Shown piece by piece: positions 43,827 through 52,393 of a DNA stretch of 64,000 nt. The stretch's first letter is position 1, and every line of letters begins with the position of its first letter. The translations under genes and the position numbers were made by a program. The DNA is from JALYYC01 sp039922495 (lineage in GTDB: Bacteria; Chloroflexota; Dormibacteria; CF-121), in contig JBDTEO010000023.1 of assembly GCA_039922495.1 (NCBI GenBank), positions 1 through 64,000 of the forward strand, written 5' to 3'. The notes beneath the pieces were generated by a model, which was not told the DNA's origin, made no database searches, and saw only the letters and a list, made by a program, of their open reading frames with translations.

Positions 43827-44822
43827 GTGCGCATCGAATCCTCGATCACCTCGATCTCATGGATCCCCTCGGCGGCGATTCCCGGACTGATGAAGATGCC
43901 GTTCGAGATCGGTCTGGGGCACTATGACGAGCCCCCAGGCGACCGCCTGCCCGCCTCGATCCCGGACCTGGCGGCCTCCGGTGAGATCCGCTTCGCCAAT
44001 GACCTGCGCGCCTGGATCGACGTCGAAAACGGGCGGATCATCGACGGCGGGCACACCGGCAAAGGCTGGATTGGGGTCACCCGGGTTGCCTTTGGACCGA
44101 GGAAGCTCAACTTCCCGGCAGTTGCCCTCCCCGATATCCGTCCGGATGCGATCCGTACCGCCGACGCCATCCGGTTCGTACAGACCACCGGCGGGCGCGT
44201 CGCCTTCCCCCTTCCGCGCAAGGTGGCCCGGCCGCCCTTCGTCCAGATCACCCCGCCACTGGTGTGGACCACCCTGGCGCTCACCATGCACGCCGACGGA
44301 CGCGTCGAGCGCGAGGTGACCGGCGCCAGTCCATTTCCACGGCACTGGATCTACGACGCCGACGGCGCGCTGATCAAGAAATCCGGAACCACCGACTTCA
44401 AGACCTGGTCCAACGAGATCTTCGGTGAGAAGACGCCCTGGGGTGCCGAGGACTCGCCGGCCATCGTCACCGAAGTCGAAACCGCGCTGGAACGCGAGCT
44501 CTCGAAAACCATCATGCGGGGCGGCGCCAAGCCGACGATCCGGAAGATCAAAGCGGGCGAGAGCCTGGTCGAACAGGGTCAGCAGGGTGACGAGCTCTTT
44601 CTCCTCCTCGATGGCGTCCTCTCGGTGGAGGTCGACTCGAAGGCGCTCGCCGAGATCGGCCCTGGTGCAATCCTCGGCGAGCGGGCGCTGCTCGAGGGCG
44701 GGACGCGGACCGCAACCCTGCGGGCCGTCACGCCGGCGCGGGTGGCCGTCGCGACCGCCGACCAGGTCGCGCCCGAGGCGCTGGCCGAGGTCGCCAAGGG
44801 TCATCGCCGCGAAGATCAGTAA
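43827..44822 (+). CDS. Cyclic-nucleotide-binding domain protein
   Basis: 331 residues from GTG at 43827, fixed by AGGAGGT 7 bp upstream. The first 240 residues are an unrecognised, beta-rich region ('GWIGVTRVAFGPRKLNFPAV'). The C-terminus is a cNMP-binding domain: 'IRKIKAGESLVEQGQQGDEL', 'FLLLDGVLSVEV' and the phosphate-binding cassette 'LGERALLEGGTRTATLRA' with its Glu and Arg. It is divergent from the cyclase fusion gene, with 164 bp between, so the signal's maker and a receiver are probably co-regulated. Confidence 0.85.
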   Translation: MRIESSITSISWIPSAAIPGLMKMPFEIGLGHYDEPPGDRLPASIPDLAASGEIRFANDLRAWIDVENGRIIDGGHTGKGWIGVTRVAFGPRKLNFPAVALPDIRPDAIRTADAIRFVQTTGGRVAFPLPRKVARPPFVQITPPLVWTTLALTMHADGRVEREVTGASPFPRHWIYDADGALIKKSGTTDFKTWSNEIFGEKTPWGAEDSPAIVTEVETALERELSKTIMRGGAKPTIRKIKAGESLVEQGQQGDELFLLLDGVLSVEVDSKALAEIGPGAILGERALLEGGTRTATLRAVTPARVAVATADQVAPEALAEVAKGHRREDQ

Positions 44823-44831
44823 ACTCGCGCG

Positions 44832-45665
44832 GTGCGCGTCTATGTCTGCGGAGTGCGCGGATCGACCCCGGCCCCGGGTGCCGACTTCGTCCGGTATGGC
44901 GGGCACACCTCCTGCATTGCGATCGCGCACGCGACCGGACAGCCGAGCCTGGTGCTCGATGCCGGGACCGGCCTTCAGCGTTTGAGCGCTCAGCTCGATG
45001 GCCGGGCGTTCAACGGCACCATCCTCCTGAGCCACCTGCATTGGGACCACACCCATGGCCTCCCCTTTTTCCCAGCCGGCGACCGCCAGGAAGCGCAGGT
45101 GACGCTGCTGATGCCGGCCCAGGGCGACCCGGCGAACGTGCTCGCGCGTGCCATGTCCCCGCCACATTTCCCGATCAAGCCGACCGAGCTTAAGGGCCGC
45201 TGGCGATTCCTTGGGATCCAGCCAGGCGAGCGCGCGGTCGAAGGCTTTGAGGTGCTGGCCCGCGAAATCCCGCACAAGGGCGGCGTCACCTATGGCTACC
45301 GGGTGAGCGAGGGCGGCACCTCGATGGCGTACCTGTCGGATCACAGTCCGATCGCCTTCGGGTCCGGCCCGGCGGGCTTCGGCGCCTACCATCCGGCGGC
45401 GATCGAGCTGGCCCGGGGAGCCGATCTGCTGATCCACGACGCCCAGCACACCGCCGAGGAGTTCCCCCAGAAGGTGTCGTTGGGGCACTCGGCGGTTGAC
45501 TACGCCATCGGCCTGGCCATCGCGGCCCGGGCGAAGCGGTTGCTGCTCTTTCACCACGATCCGCCTCGCACCGACGACCAGCTCGACGCCATCGTGGCGG
45601 CCCATGCCGGCGCCTCGGTGCCGGTGGCCGCCGCCGCCGAAGGCTCCGTCATCGACCTGGCCTAG
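44832..45665 (+). CDS. MBL-fold metallo-hydrolase
   Basis: 277 residues. 'VRGSTPAPGADFVRYGGHTS' is the start seen in RNase Z/phosphodiesterase-like MBL proteins, and 'LLSHLHWDHTHGLPFF' is a complete metal motif; 'YLSDHSP' and 'LLIHDAQHT' supply further ligands and 'KRLLLFHHDPPRTDDQ' the last His. It begins 9 bp after the cNMP-binding gene. A cyclic-nucleotide phosphodiesterase role is attractive from context but is inference. Confidence 0.85.
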   Translation: MRVYVCGVRGSTPAPGADFVRYGGHTSCIAIAHATGQPSLVLDAGTGLQRLSAQLDGRAFNGTILLSHLHWDHTHGLPFFPAGDRQEAQVTLLMPAQGDPANVLARAMSPPHFPIKPTELKGRWRFLGIQPGERAVEGFEVLAREIPHKGGVTYGYRVSEGGTSMAYLSDHSPIAFGSGPAGFGAYHPAAIELARGADLLIHDAQHTAEEFPQKVSLGHSAVDYAIGLAIAARAKRLLLFHHDPPRTDDQLDAIVAAHAGASVPVAAAAEGSVIDLA

Positions 45666-45672
45666 CCTCCTA

Positions 45673-47082
45673 ATGGATGCCGTGGTCGTCGGCGCCGGTC
45701 CGAATGGGCTGGCGGCCGCCATCGTGCTGGCCCAGGCGGGCCGTTCGGTGCGCCTGCTGGAAGCGAGGTCGACGATTGGCGGCGGGGTCCGAACCGCCGA
45801 GCTGACCCTGCCCGGTTTCCGCCACGACGTCTGTTCCGCGATCCATCCGCTCGCGGCCGGCTCCCCGTTTTTTCGTTCCCTTTCGCTGAAGGCCGACGGT
45901 TTGGAGCTCATCCAGCCGGATGCGCCGCTCGCGCATCCGCTCGATGACGGCACCGCGGTGATCGTCGAACGATCGATCGAGGCGACGGCCCGGCAGCTGG
46001 GGCGCGATGCGAACGCCTACACCCGATTGATGACCCCACTCGTTAAGCACGCTGATGCCCTCTTCGAGACGCTGCTGAGTCCGCTTCGACCAACCACCCA
46101 TCCGCTGCTGATGGCCGGTTTTGGAATTCGGGCGATCCAACCCGCCACCATGCTGGCGAGGCTCAGCTTCAAAGAGGAGGCAACCCGAGCCATGTTCGCC
46201 GGGATGGGCGGGCACTCGATGGTGCCGCTCAACCGGCCCGGAACGGGCGCGTTCTGCCTGGTCCTTGGCACGGCGGCCCATGCGGTCGGCTGGCCCATGG
46301 TGCGCGGCGGGTCGCAGCAGCTCGTGGATGCGCTCGCCAGGAGGCTGCAGTCGCTGGGCGGGTTAACGCAGACCGATACCCCGGTCGATCGGATCGACCA
46401 ATTGCCGGAGCACCGCGCGGCGCTGTTCGACGTCACCCCCCGACAGTTGCTGCGCATCGCTGGCGACCGGTTCACTCCAGGGTACCGTCGCACGCTGGAG
46501 CGCTACCGCTACGGGCCGGGCGTCTTCAAGGTCGACTGGGCGCTGGACGGACCCATCCCCTGGCGCGCCACGGCGTGCGCCCGTGCCGGCACGGTGCATC
46601 TCGCTGGTTCCTTGCAGGAGCTCGCCGCCGCCGAGGCCGCCGTCGGCCGGGGCCGCATCCCGGATCCGCCCTTTGTCATCCTGGCGCAGCAGAGCCTCTT
46701 CGACCCAACCCGCGCGCCGGCTGGCAAGCACACGGGCTGGGCCTACTGCCATGTGCCGAACGGCTCGACCGAGGATATGACGGCGCGCATCGAAGCGCAG
46801 GTGGAGCGCTTCGCGCCGGGCTTCCGCAACCGCATCCTGGCGCGCCACGTGATGTCGCCAGCCGACTACGAGCGCTACAACCCCAACGACGTTGGCGGCG
46901 ACATCAACGGCGGGCTGGCGGACCTCCGGCAGCTCTTCCTCCGCCCCGGCCCGCGGCTCTACCGCACGACGGATCGTCGGATCTACCTCTGCTCGTCGTC
47001 GACGCCACCGGCCGGTGGCGTGCACGGGATGTGCGGCTACCATGCCGCCCGCGCCGCGCTGCGACACGCCCCCTGGAGATGA
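45673..47082 (+). CDS. FAD-dependent oxidoreductase, phytoene dehydrogenase-like
   Basis: 469 residues from ATG at 45673. The dinucleotide-binding start 'DAVVVGAGPNGLAAAIVLAQ' with 'AGRSVRLLEARSTIGGGVRT' is typical of the CrtI/retinol-saturase-like group, and the C-terminus 'LYLCSSSTPPAGGVHGMCGY' resembles it too. No carotenoid synthesis genes are nearby, so the substrate is unknown. It is 7 bp after the MBL gene and overlaps the next gene by ATGA. Confidence 0.88.
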   Translation: MDAVVVGAGPNGLAAAIVLAQAGRSVRLLEARSTIGGGVRTAELTLPGFRHDVCSAIHPLAAGSPFFRSLSLKADGLELIQPDAPLAHPLDDGTAVIVERSIEATARQLGRDANAYTRLMTPLVKHADALFETLLSPLRPTTHPLLMAGFGIRAIQPATMLARLSFKEEATRAMFAGMGGHSMVPLNRPGTGAFCLVLGTAAHAVGWPMVRGGSQQLVDALARRLQSLGGLTQTDTPVDRIDQLPEHRAALFDVTPRQLLRIAGDRFTPGYRRTLERYRYGPGVFKVDWALDGPIPWRATACARAGTVHLAGSLQELAAAEAAVGRGRIPDPPFVILAQQSLFDPTRAPAGKHTGWAYCHVPNGSTEDMTARIEAQVERFAPGFRNRILARHVMSPADYERYNPNDVGGDINGGLADLRQLFLRPGPRLYRTTDRRIYLCSSSTPPAGGVHGMCGYHAARAALRHAPWR

Positions 47083-48665
47083 GGCGGGTCCTGGTCCTCG
47101 GCGGGGGGCACGCCGGCGTCCGCTGCGCCCGGGAGCTGCTCGAGGCGCGGCGCGGCACCGATGAGGTCGACATCACGCTGGTCAGCCGCGAAAACGTCGA
47201 GGTCTGGCACGGACTGATGCCCCAGATCGTGTCCGGCGTGCTCCAAGCCCAGCACGTGTTGATCCCGCTCCGCGAAATCCTTCCTGGCATCACGATTTAC
47301 AGCCGCGAGATCGAGTCGATCGACCTCAAGCGCCGGCGGGTGGTGCTCAGCCAGGGCGGCGAAGGCGACCAGATCGAGCTCGAGGCGGACTACCTGGTGA
47401 TCGCTCTTGGATCAGTCACCGACCTCTCCCGCTTTCCGGGGCTGACCGAGCACGCGCTGCAGACCAAGACGATCGGCGACTTCATCCACCTTCGCAATCA
47501 CCTGATCGAGATGCTGGAAGCGGCCAGCGTGGCGACCGACGCAACCGAGCGGCGGCGGCTGCTCACGTTCGTCGTGGCCGGCGCCGGGTATGCCGGCGTG
47601 GAGATCGCCTCCGAAGCCAACGAGTTCCTGCGGGCGTCGCTGCGCGCCTATCCGATGCTCGATCCCGGTGAGGTGCGCGTGATCACGGTCGACATCCTCT
47701 CGCGGATCCTGCCTACCTTCAACGACCGCCTGGCCAATCGGGTGGTGCGGCGGATGCAGGCTCGCGGCATCGAGCTTCGCCTGGGTGTCGGGTTAAAGGA
47801 GGCGACCGGCAGCGCCGTCACCCTGACTGACGGCGCGCGGATCGAGACCCGCAGCATCATCGCCACGGTGGGCCTCGGCACCAACCCGGTGCTCCGCCAC
47901 CTGCCGGTCGCATTGACGCGTGGCCGGATCACCTGCGATGCCTTCTGCCGGGTCGAGGGCTATCCCGGCGTCTACGCCGTCGGCGACAATGCGGCCGTTC
48001 CGGATCCGGCGAGCGGCCAGCCATTTGGGGCCATGGTCATGGTCGCCTTCGCGGAGGGCCGGCAGGCGGCCCGCAACATCCTGGCCGAGATCCGCTCCCA
48101 GCCGCCTGTTCCTTTCCACGCGACGCGCCTCGGCGAGGTGGCCCTCCTCAGCCGCCATTACGGCGTCGCCCAGGTGCGCGGCATAGAGCTCCACGGCAGG
48201 CTGGCGGCGTTCGTTTCCCGCGGGCTGTTTCTTTCGTTCATGCCGTCCTGGCGGCGCCGGCTGGCGCTGATCCTGCACTGGATGGACACCGCGGTCCTTC
48301 CCGACAACCTCACGCCGCTGCCGCTGGGACGCAGCAACCTGGTCGTCCCCATGCGGTTTGGCGCGGGCGAGGTGATCGTGCGCGAGGGCGACCTGGGCGG
48401 GCGATTCTACGTGATCACGGCCGGGGAGGTCGAAGTCACGCAGCGGGTCGATGGACAGGAGCAATCGATTCGGCAGCTCGGTCCCGGCGGCCATTTCGGT
48501 GAGCTCGCCCTGCTCGGCGACCGGCGCCGGACCGCCAGCGTCAGGGCGCTGACGGATGCGTCCGTCCTGAGCATCGCCCGCCAGGACTTCGCCGCGTTGG
48601 TCGAACACCTCCCAGCATTGCAGGGGGCGCTGACGCAACCACGTCCCAACTTAAACCGCGAATGA
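47079..48665 (+). CDS. NDH-2-like dehydrogenase fused to a cNMP-binding domain
   Basis: 528 residues. Residues 1-395 are a type II NADH dehydrogenase-like flavoprotein: 'RRVLVLGGGHAGVRCARELL' binds FAD, 'LLTFVVAGAGYAGVEIASEA' binds NAD(P)H and 'VYAVGDNAAVPDPASGQPFG' is the second FAD contact. A segment 'LSFMPSWRRRLALILHWMDT' could lie on the membrane. Residues about 410-515 are a cNMP-binding domain ('RFGAGEVIVREGDLGGRFYV', 'FGELALLGDRRRTASVRAL') with the binding Glu and Arg. Such a fusion implies respiratory electron entry is gated by a cyclic nucleotide. Confidence 0.9.
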   Translation: MRRVLVLGGGHAGVRCARELLEARRGTDEVDITLVSRENVEVWHGLMPQIVSGVLQAQHVLIPLREILPGITIYSREIESIDLKRRRVVLSQGGEGDQIELEADYLVIALGSVTDLSRFPGLTEHALQTKTIGDFIHLRNHLIEMLEAASVATDATERRRLLTFVVAGAGYAGVEIASEANEFLRASLRAYPMLDPGEVRVITVDILSRILPTFNDRLANRVVRRMQARGIELRLGVGLKEATGSAVTLTDGARIETRSIIATVGLGTNPVLRHLPVALTRGRITCDAFCRVEGYPGVYAVGDNAAVPDPASGQPFGAMVMVAFAEGRQAARNILAEIRSQPPVPFHATRLGEVALLSRHYGVAQVRGIELHGRLAAFVSRGLFLSFMPSWRRRLALILHWMDTAVLPDNLTPLPLGRSNLVVPMRFGAGEVIVREGDLGGRFYVITAGEVEVTQRVDGQEQSIRQLGPGGHFGELALLGDRRRTASVRALTDASVLSIARQDFAALVEHLPALQGALTQPRPNLNRE

Positions 48666-49369
48666 ACCTTGGCTGGCGTCGCCTGCTTCGGGCGGCCGCG
48701 ATCCTCGAGACCGTCCTGCTGGGAATCGCAGCCATCAGCCGCATCGATCGGGAAGCCGCCGTCATTGCCGCCATCATGGGCGCGCTGACTGTCTGGTTGT
48801 TCCGGGCATCGAATCGACTCGTGGCGGTGATCGCCGGCCTGCTCTTCGCCAACGTGGCCTTCTGGATGACGACCGCCACCATGAGTAACCTGGCGACGCG
48901 CGAAGGCATCGGGGTCATCCTGCTGCCGCTCGGGCTCGCCGTGACGTCCATCACGGGGCTGATTTCAGCCGCGGCATTGCTGCCCCGGAGGCGAGCTCCA
49001 GGCAGGACCGCTGCCATGGGCGTAGTTACGCTGGCCGTGCTGGTCTTGGCCCTCATGACCGGCGTGGCGGTGGCGCGAGGCAGCGATCAGCAAGCCCAGC
49101 ACCCCGGCGATATCGTCCTTCGCATGCACAATACGGCCTTCTCGACGCGATCGATTACCGCCCACGGCGGCACCGTCAGCCTATATGTGGTCAATGACGA
49201 CCTTTTCTGGCATACGGTCACCATCGACTCGCTAGGGATCGACCTCAAAGTCCCGGTTGGGGGCCATCGCCGCATTGCCGTCAGCGCGCCGCCCGGCGCC
49301 TACACCTTCTACTGCCGGATCCCGGGCCACGCCCAGGCCGGCATGAAGGGCACCATCACGATCTCCTGA
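48662..49369 (+). CDS. Membrane-anchored cupredoxin
   Basis: 235 residues. Four helices (about 8-24, 30-46, 53-72, 80-107) and another near 118-137 are followed by an external cupredoxin domain. 'NDDLFWHTVTIDSLG' and 'YTFYCRIPGHAQAGMKG' give the His, Cys, His, Met ligands of a type 1 copper site. It should carry electrons outside the membrane. It overlaps the NDH-2 fusion gene by ATGA, so it may belong to the same redox chain. Confidence 0.85.
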   Translation: MNLGWRRLLRAAAILETVLLGIAAISRIDREAAVIAAIMGALTVWLFRASNRLVAVIAGLLFANVAFWMTTATMSNLATREGIGVILLPLGLAVTSITGLISAAALLPRRRAPGRTAAMGVVTLAVLVLALMTGVAVARGSDQQAQHPGDIVLRMHNTAFSTRSITAHGGTVSLYVVNDDLFWHTVTIDSLGIDLKVPVGGHRRIAVSAPPGAYTFYCRIPGHAQAGMKGTITIS

Positions 49370-50304
49370 TGGGAAGGAGATTGCTGAAGGTTGGCTTCCA
49401 GCTCCCGGAAGTCGAACGCGAGGTCCGCTGGCCGGAGATTGTCGCTATGGCCCGCCTCGGCGAGCAGGTCGGATTCGACTCCGTCTGGGTCGGAGACCAT
49501 CTCCTGTACCGGAACGCGACTCATGGCGCACGCGGACCATGGGAGGCGTGGACGATGCTCGCGGCCATCGCCGCCTCAACGACCGGTATCGCACTGGGTC
49601 CGCTGGTCGCCTCGACGAGCTTTCACAATCCGGCGATGCTGGCCAAGATGGCGGCGACCGTTGACGAGATCAGCGGCGGCCGGTTGATCCTCGGCCTCGG
49701 CGCGGGCTGGAACGAGACGGAGTACCGCGCCTACGGATTTCCCTTCGATCGCCGCGTCTCGCGCTTCGCCGAAGCCTTCACCATCATCCGGTCCCTGTTA
49801 CGCGATGGGCACATCGACTTCGAGGGCGAGTTCTACTCCGCGCCCGACTGCGACCTTAAGCCTCGCCCCCGTCCGGGCGGGCCGCCATTGATGGTGGGGT
49901 CGATCGGCGAGCGCATGCTGGAGATCACCGCCCCACATATCAATGCCTGGAACGCCTGGTACACGTGGACCGGGAATCGCCCGGAGGGTGTTGCTCCCCT
50001 CCGAGAGAAAGTCGATGCCGCCTGCCGGGCAGCCGGACGTGATCCAGCCGAGGTCGAGCGCACGGTCGCCGTCCTGGTTCAGTTCCCCGGTGGCGTCGGC
50101 CGCCAGCCTGGCGACGAGGACGTCACGGTGACGCCGCTAACGGGTCCGCCCGAGGCTATCGCCGAGGCCCTCCGTGGATACGCCCGCGAAGGGATCGGCC
50201 ACGTCCAGCTCGTCCTCGACCCAATCAACGAAGCCTCGATCGAAGCGCTCGCTCCGGTCCTGGATCAGCTGGATGGGCCTAGCTCAACATCGTCGCCCGC
50301 GTAG
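49369..50304 (+). CDS. LLM-class (F420-type) oxidoreductase
   Basis: 311 residues of the luciferase-like TIM barrel. 'FDSVWVGDHLLYRNAT', 'LGPLVASTSFHNPAMLAKMA', 'RLILGLGAGWNETEYRAYGF' and 'PPLMVGSIGERMLEITA' are the family marks, and the pattern fits F420- rather than FMN-dependent members. The start may instead be a TTG at 49381 after GGAAGGAG. It overlaps the cupredoxin gene by one base and the convergent kinase gene by 26 bp. Confidence 0.85.
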   Translation: MGRRLLKVGFQLPEVEREVRWPEIVAMARLGEQVGFDSVWVGDHLLYRNATHGARGPWEAWTMLAAIAASTTGIALGPLVASTSFHNPAMLAKMAATVDEISGGRLILGLGAGWNETEYRAYGFPFDRRVSRFAEAFTIIRSLLRDGHIDFEGEFYSAPDCDLKPRPRPGGPPLMVGSIGERMLEITAPHINAWNAWYTWTGNRPEGVAPLREKVDAACRAAGRDPAEVERTVAVLVQFPGGVGRQPGDEDVTVTPLTGPPEAIAEALRGYAREGIGHVQLVLDPINEASIEALAPVLDQLDGPSSTSSPA

Positions 50305-52393
50305 GCACGCGCCCACGAACGGTCGTTCCTGAACCAGGAACGGACTCGATCGTCAGGCTTCCCCCGGCGGCCGCAATCCGGTCGGCCATATTCTGCATGC
50401 CGACACCCTGCGTGGCGGTCGAGGGATCGAAACCGGCACCATCGTCGGTGACCTCGAACGACAGCGCGTCGCCACGCTCCGCAAGACGGACGCGGACCCG
50501 CCCGGTATTCGCGTGCTTGATGGCATTCTGGATCGCTTCCTGGCAGCAGAAGTAGACGGCCGCCTCAAGCTCCTCCGGGTAGCGGCCGGCCACGTCGCTT
50601 ACGACCTGGATTGGCATGGCGCTGCTGGCGGTCTGCGCCGCAAGGGCCGCGGCAATACCACGATCCCGGAGCACCGGCGGGTAGAGGCCGGCCGCGAGCG
50701 CCCCCAGCGTCTCAAGCGCATCTCTAGTCTGTCGTCGCAGCTCATCGATTGACGGGATGGCACGCTTCGTGTCCTTTTTCGCAAGCGTGGCGGTGAGGCG
50801 CAACTTGACAGCGAGCGCTACCAGGTGCTGCTGGGCGCCGTCGTGGATGTTTCGCTCGAGGCGGCGGCGCTCGGCATCCTGAGCCGCGACGATCCGCTGC
50901 CGCGACTCGCGCAGCTCGACCGCCTGTGCGGAGATCTCGCGAAGCCGCGCCTGCAGCTCGGCGGTCAAGCGCACGTTACGCAGCACCTGCCCTGCCTGCG
51001 CGGCGATGTCGCCCACGAGCTTCTCCTCGACCGGGCTAAACGGCTCGCCGGGGCGCTTCTTGAGCGTGAGCTCGCCCAGGTCCTCACCCTGGTGCCGCAC
51101 CCGCACCGCACGATCGGCCTCGGCGGAAGAGACTGGCGGCAGGTTGTGCGGCCAGGTCGCCGCCGCGATAGCAGCGCCATCGCGTCGCATCCAGACGCTG
51201 GCCGCCGTCGAACCGGTGCCTTCGACCAGCACTCGCGCCAGCCGCGGTAACACCTCCTCGTTCGCGACCGCGGCCGCGACGCGGTGCGAGAACTGCGTCA
51301 GGACCTCATAGGGCGTCGCGCGCTGCCCGTAGACGAGCCGGTTGGCGATCCGCTCAACCCGTTCTCGCACCGGCTGGAACGCGACCGCCACGACGGCGGT
51401 GGCCACGATGGAAAGCGCCAGGTTGGGCTGACCACGCGAGCCGATCAGCGAACCGATGCCGACGACGATGCCCACATACACCACGGTGATAAAGACCGCC
51501 AGGGCGCCGTAGACCAGGGTGCGGTTGAGGACCACGTCGATCTCGTAGAGCCGGTAGCGGAGGATCGCCACGACGATCGCGCCTGGAATGCCGAAGGTGA
51601 AACCAAGCAGCATGACGAGGGCGATGAGGGCGCCCAACCAATCGGGGTGCGAAACTTGCGCGACGTCGAACGTCCCGAACGCAACAAACACCAGCACCAG
51701 GAGCAGGCCGACCGCGGCTAGCCATTTCAGCTGCTGCCGCTCCTCACCGCGGGCACGCCGCCATCGGTCCACCACGGCAGCGACGGCGAGGACAAAGGGG
51801 AGGAGCACCAGGGGAGAATTGCGCAGGTTGGTCACCGTTGCCCCTAGGGGGGTGCCGAACGGATTGGAGAGGTGGAGCGCGACCGACTGGCGGATCGGTG
51901 CGCTGAGTGGGCCGGGTGCTAGGAGGTTCGATAGCGCGAATAGGAGACCGAAAGCTGCGGCCGCCCAGATCGCCGACCACCAGCGCCGGGCGGACGGCCG
52001 GCCGGTCGGGTACACGGCCACGATCATGTAGATGAACGACGGCCACACGAGCGCGGCGAGCCCCGGGAGCACCATCGTGACCGCGAGTCCTGCGGGAAGC
52101 GAGCCCGGCGCAACGACGATACCCCGGATGGCGTACTCTTCCGAAAACACGAGCGCTGCGCTGGCCAGTCCCGTGGCGAGACACAGCCAACCGATCGAGT
52201 TGCCCGGGCGCCGCGCGGCCAGGAATGCGCCGAAGGTGCCATAGCCGAGGGCGAAGCACACCTGAGCGATCAGCCACGGGCGGTCGCCGGGATCGATCGA
52301 AATCGGGTCGACCAGGAGCAAAATCAGCCCGGAACCAAGCAGGGCCGCCCCAATGCCGGCGATGCTCAGCGCGAGGAGCGTGCCGCGGGTCAT
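50279..52393 (-). CDS. Membrane sensor histidine kinase, tandem member 4 (intact)
   Basis: 704 residues from ATG at 52393 (ATGA overlap with the gene before). The N-terminal membrane region with 'AARRPGNSIGWLCLATGLAS' has about eight helices. Then come 'YRLYEIDVVLNRTLVYG', a GAF-like domain, a dimerisation helix with 'ERNIHDGAQQHLVALAVKLR' (His517) and an HATPase with 'EAIQNAIKHANTG', 'DDGAGFDPS' and 'GVGMQNMADRI'. All catalytic boxes are present. It is last in a run of four. No response regulator gene is adjacent. Confidence 0.92.
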   Translation of the reverse strand: MTRGTLLALSIAGIGAALLGSGLILLLVDPISIDPGDRPWLIAQVCFALGYGTFGAFLAARRPGNSIGWLCLATGLASAALVFSEEYAIRGIVVAPGSLPAGLAVTMVLPGLAALVWPSFIYMIVAVYPTGRPSARRWWSAIWAAAAFGLLFALSNLLAPGPLSAPIRQSVALHLSNPFGTPLGATVTNLRNSPLVLLPFVLAVAAVVDRWRRARGEERQQLKWLAAVGLLLVLVFVAFGTFDVAQVSHPDWLGALIALVMLLGFTFGIPGAIVVAILRYRLYEIDVVLNRTLVYGALAVFITVVYVGIVVGIGSLIGSRGQPNLALSIVATAVVAVAFQPVRERVERIANRLVYGQRATPYEVLTQFSHRVAAAVANEEVLPRLARVLVEGTGSTAASVWMRRDGAAIAAATWPHNLPPVSSAEADRAVRVRHQGEDLGELTLKKRPGEPFSPVEEKLVGDIAAQAGQVLRNVRLTAELQARLREISAQAVELRESRQRIVAAQDAERRRLERNIHDGAQQHLVALAVKLRLTATLAKKDTKRAIPSIDELRRQTRDALETLGALAAGLYPPVLRDRGIAAALAAQTASSAMPIQVVSDVAGRYPEELEAAVYFCCQEAIQNAIKHANTGRVRVRLAERGDALSFEVTDDGAGFDPSTATQGVGMQNMADRIAAAGGSLTIESVPGSGTTVRGRVPTRATMLS

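Noticed and set aside
43857..45953. A 698-codon open frame on the minus strand
   Set aside because: It runs opposite the cNMP-binding and MBL genes, which have good starts and motifs; the minus frame has none.
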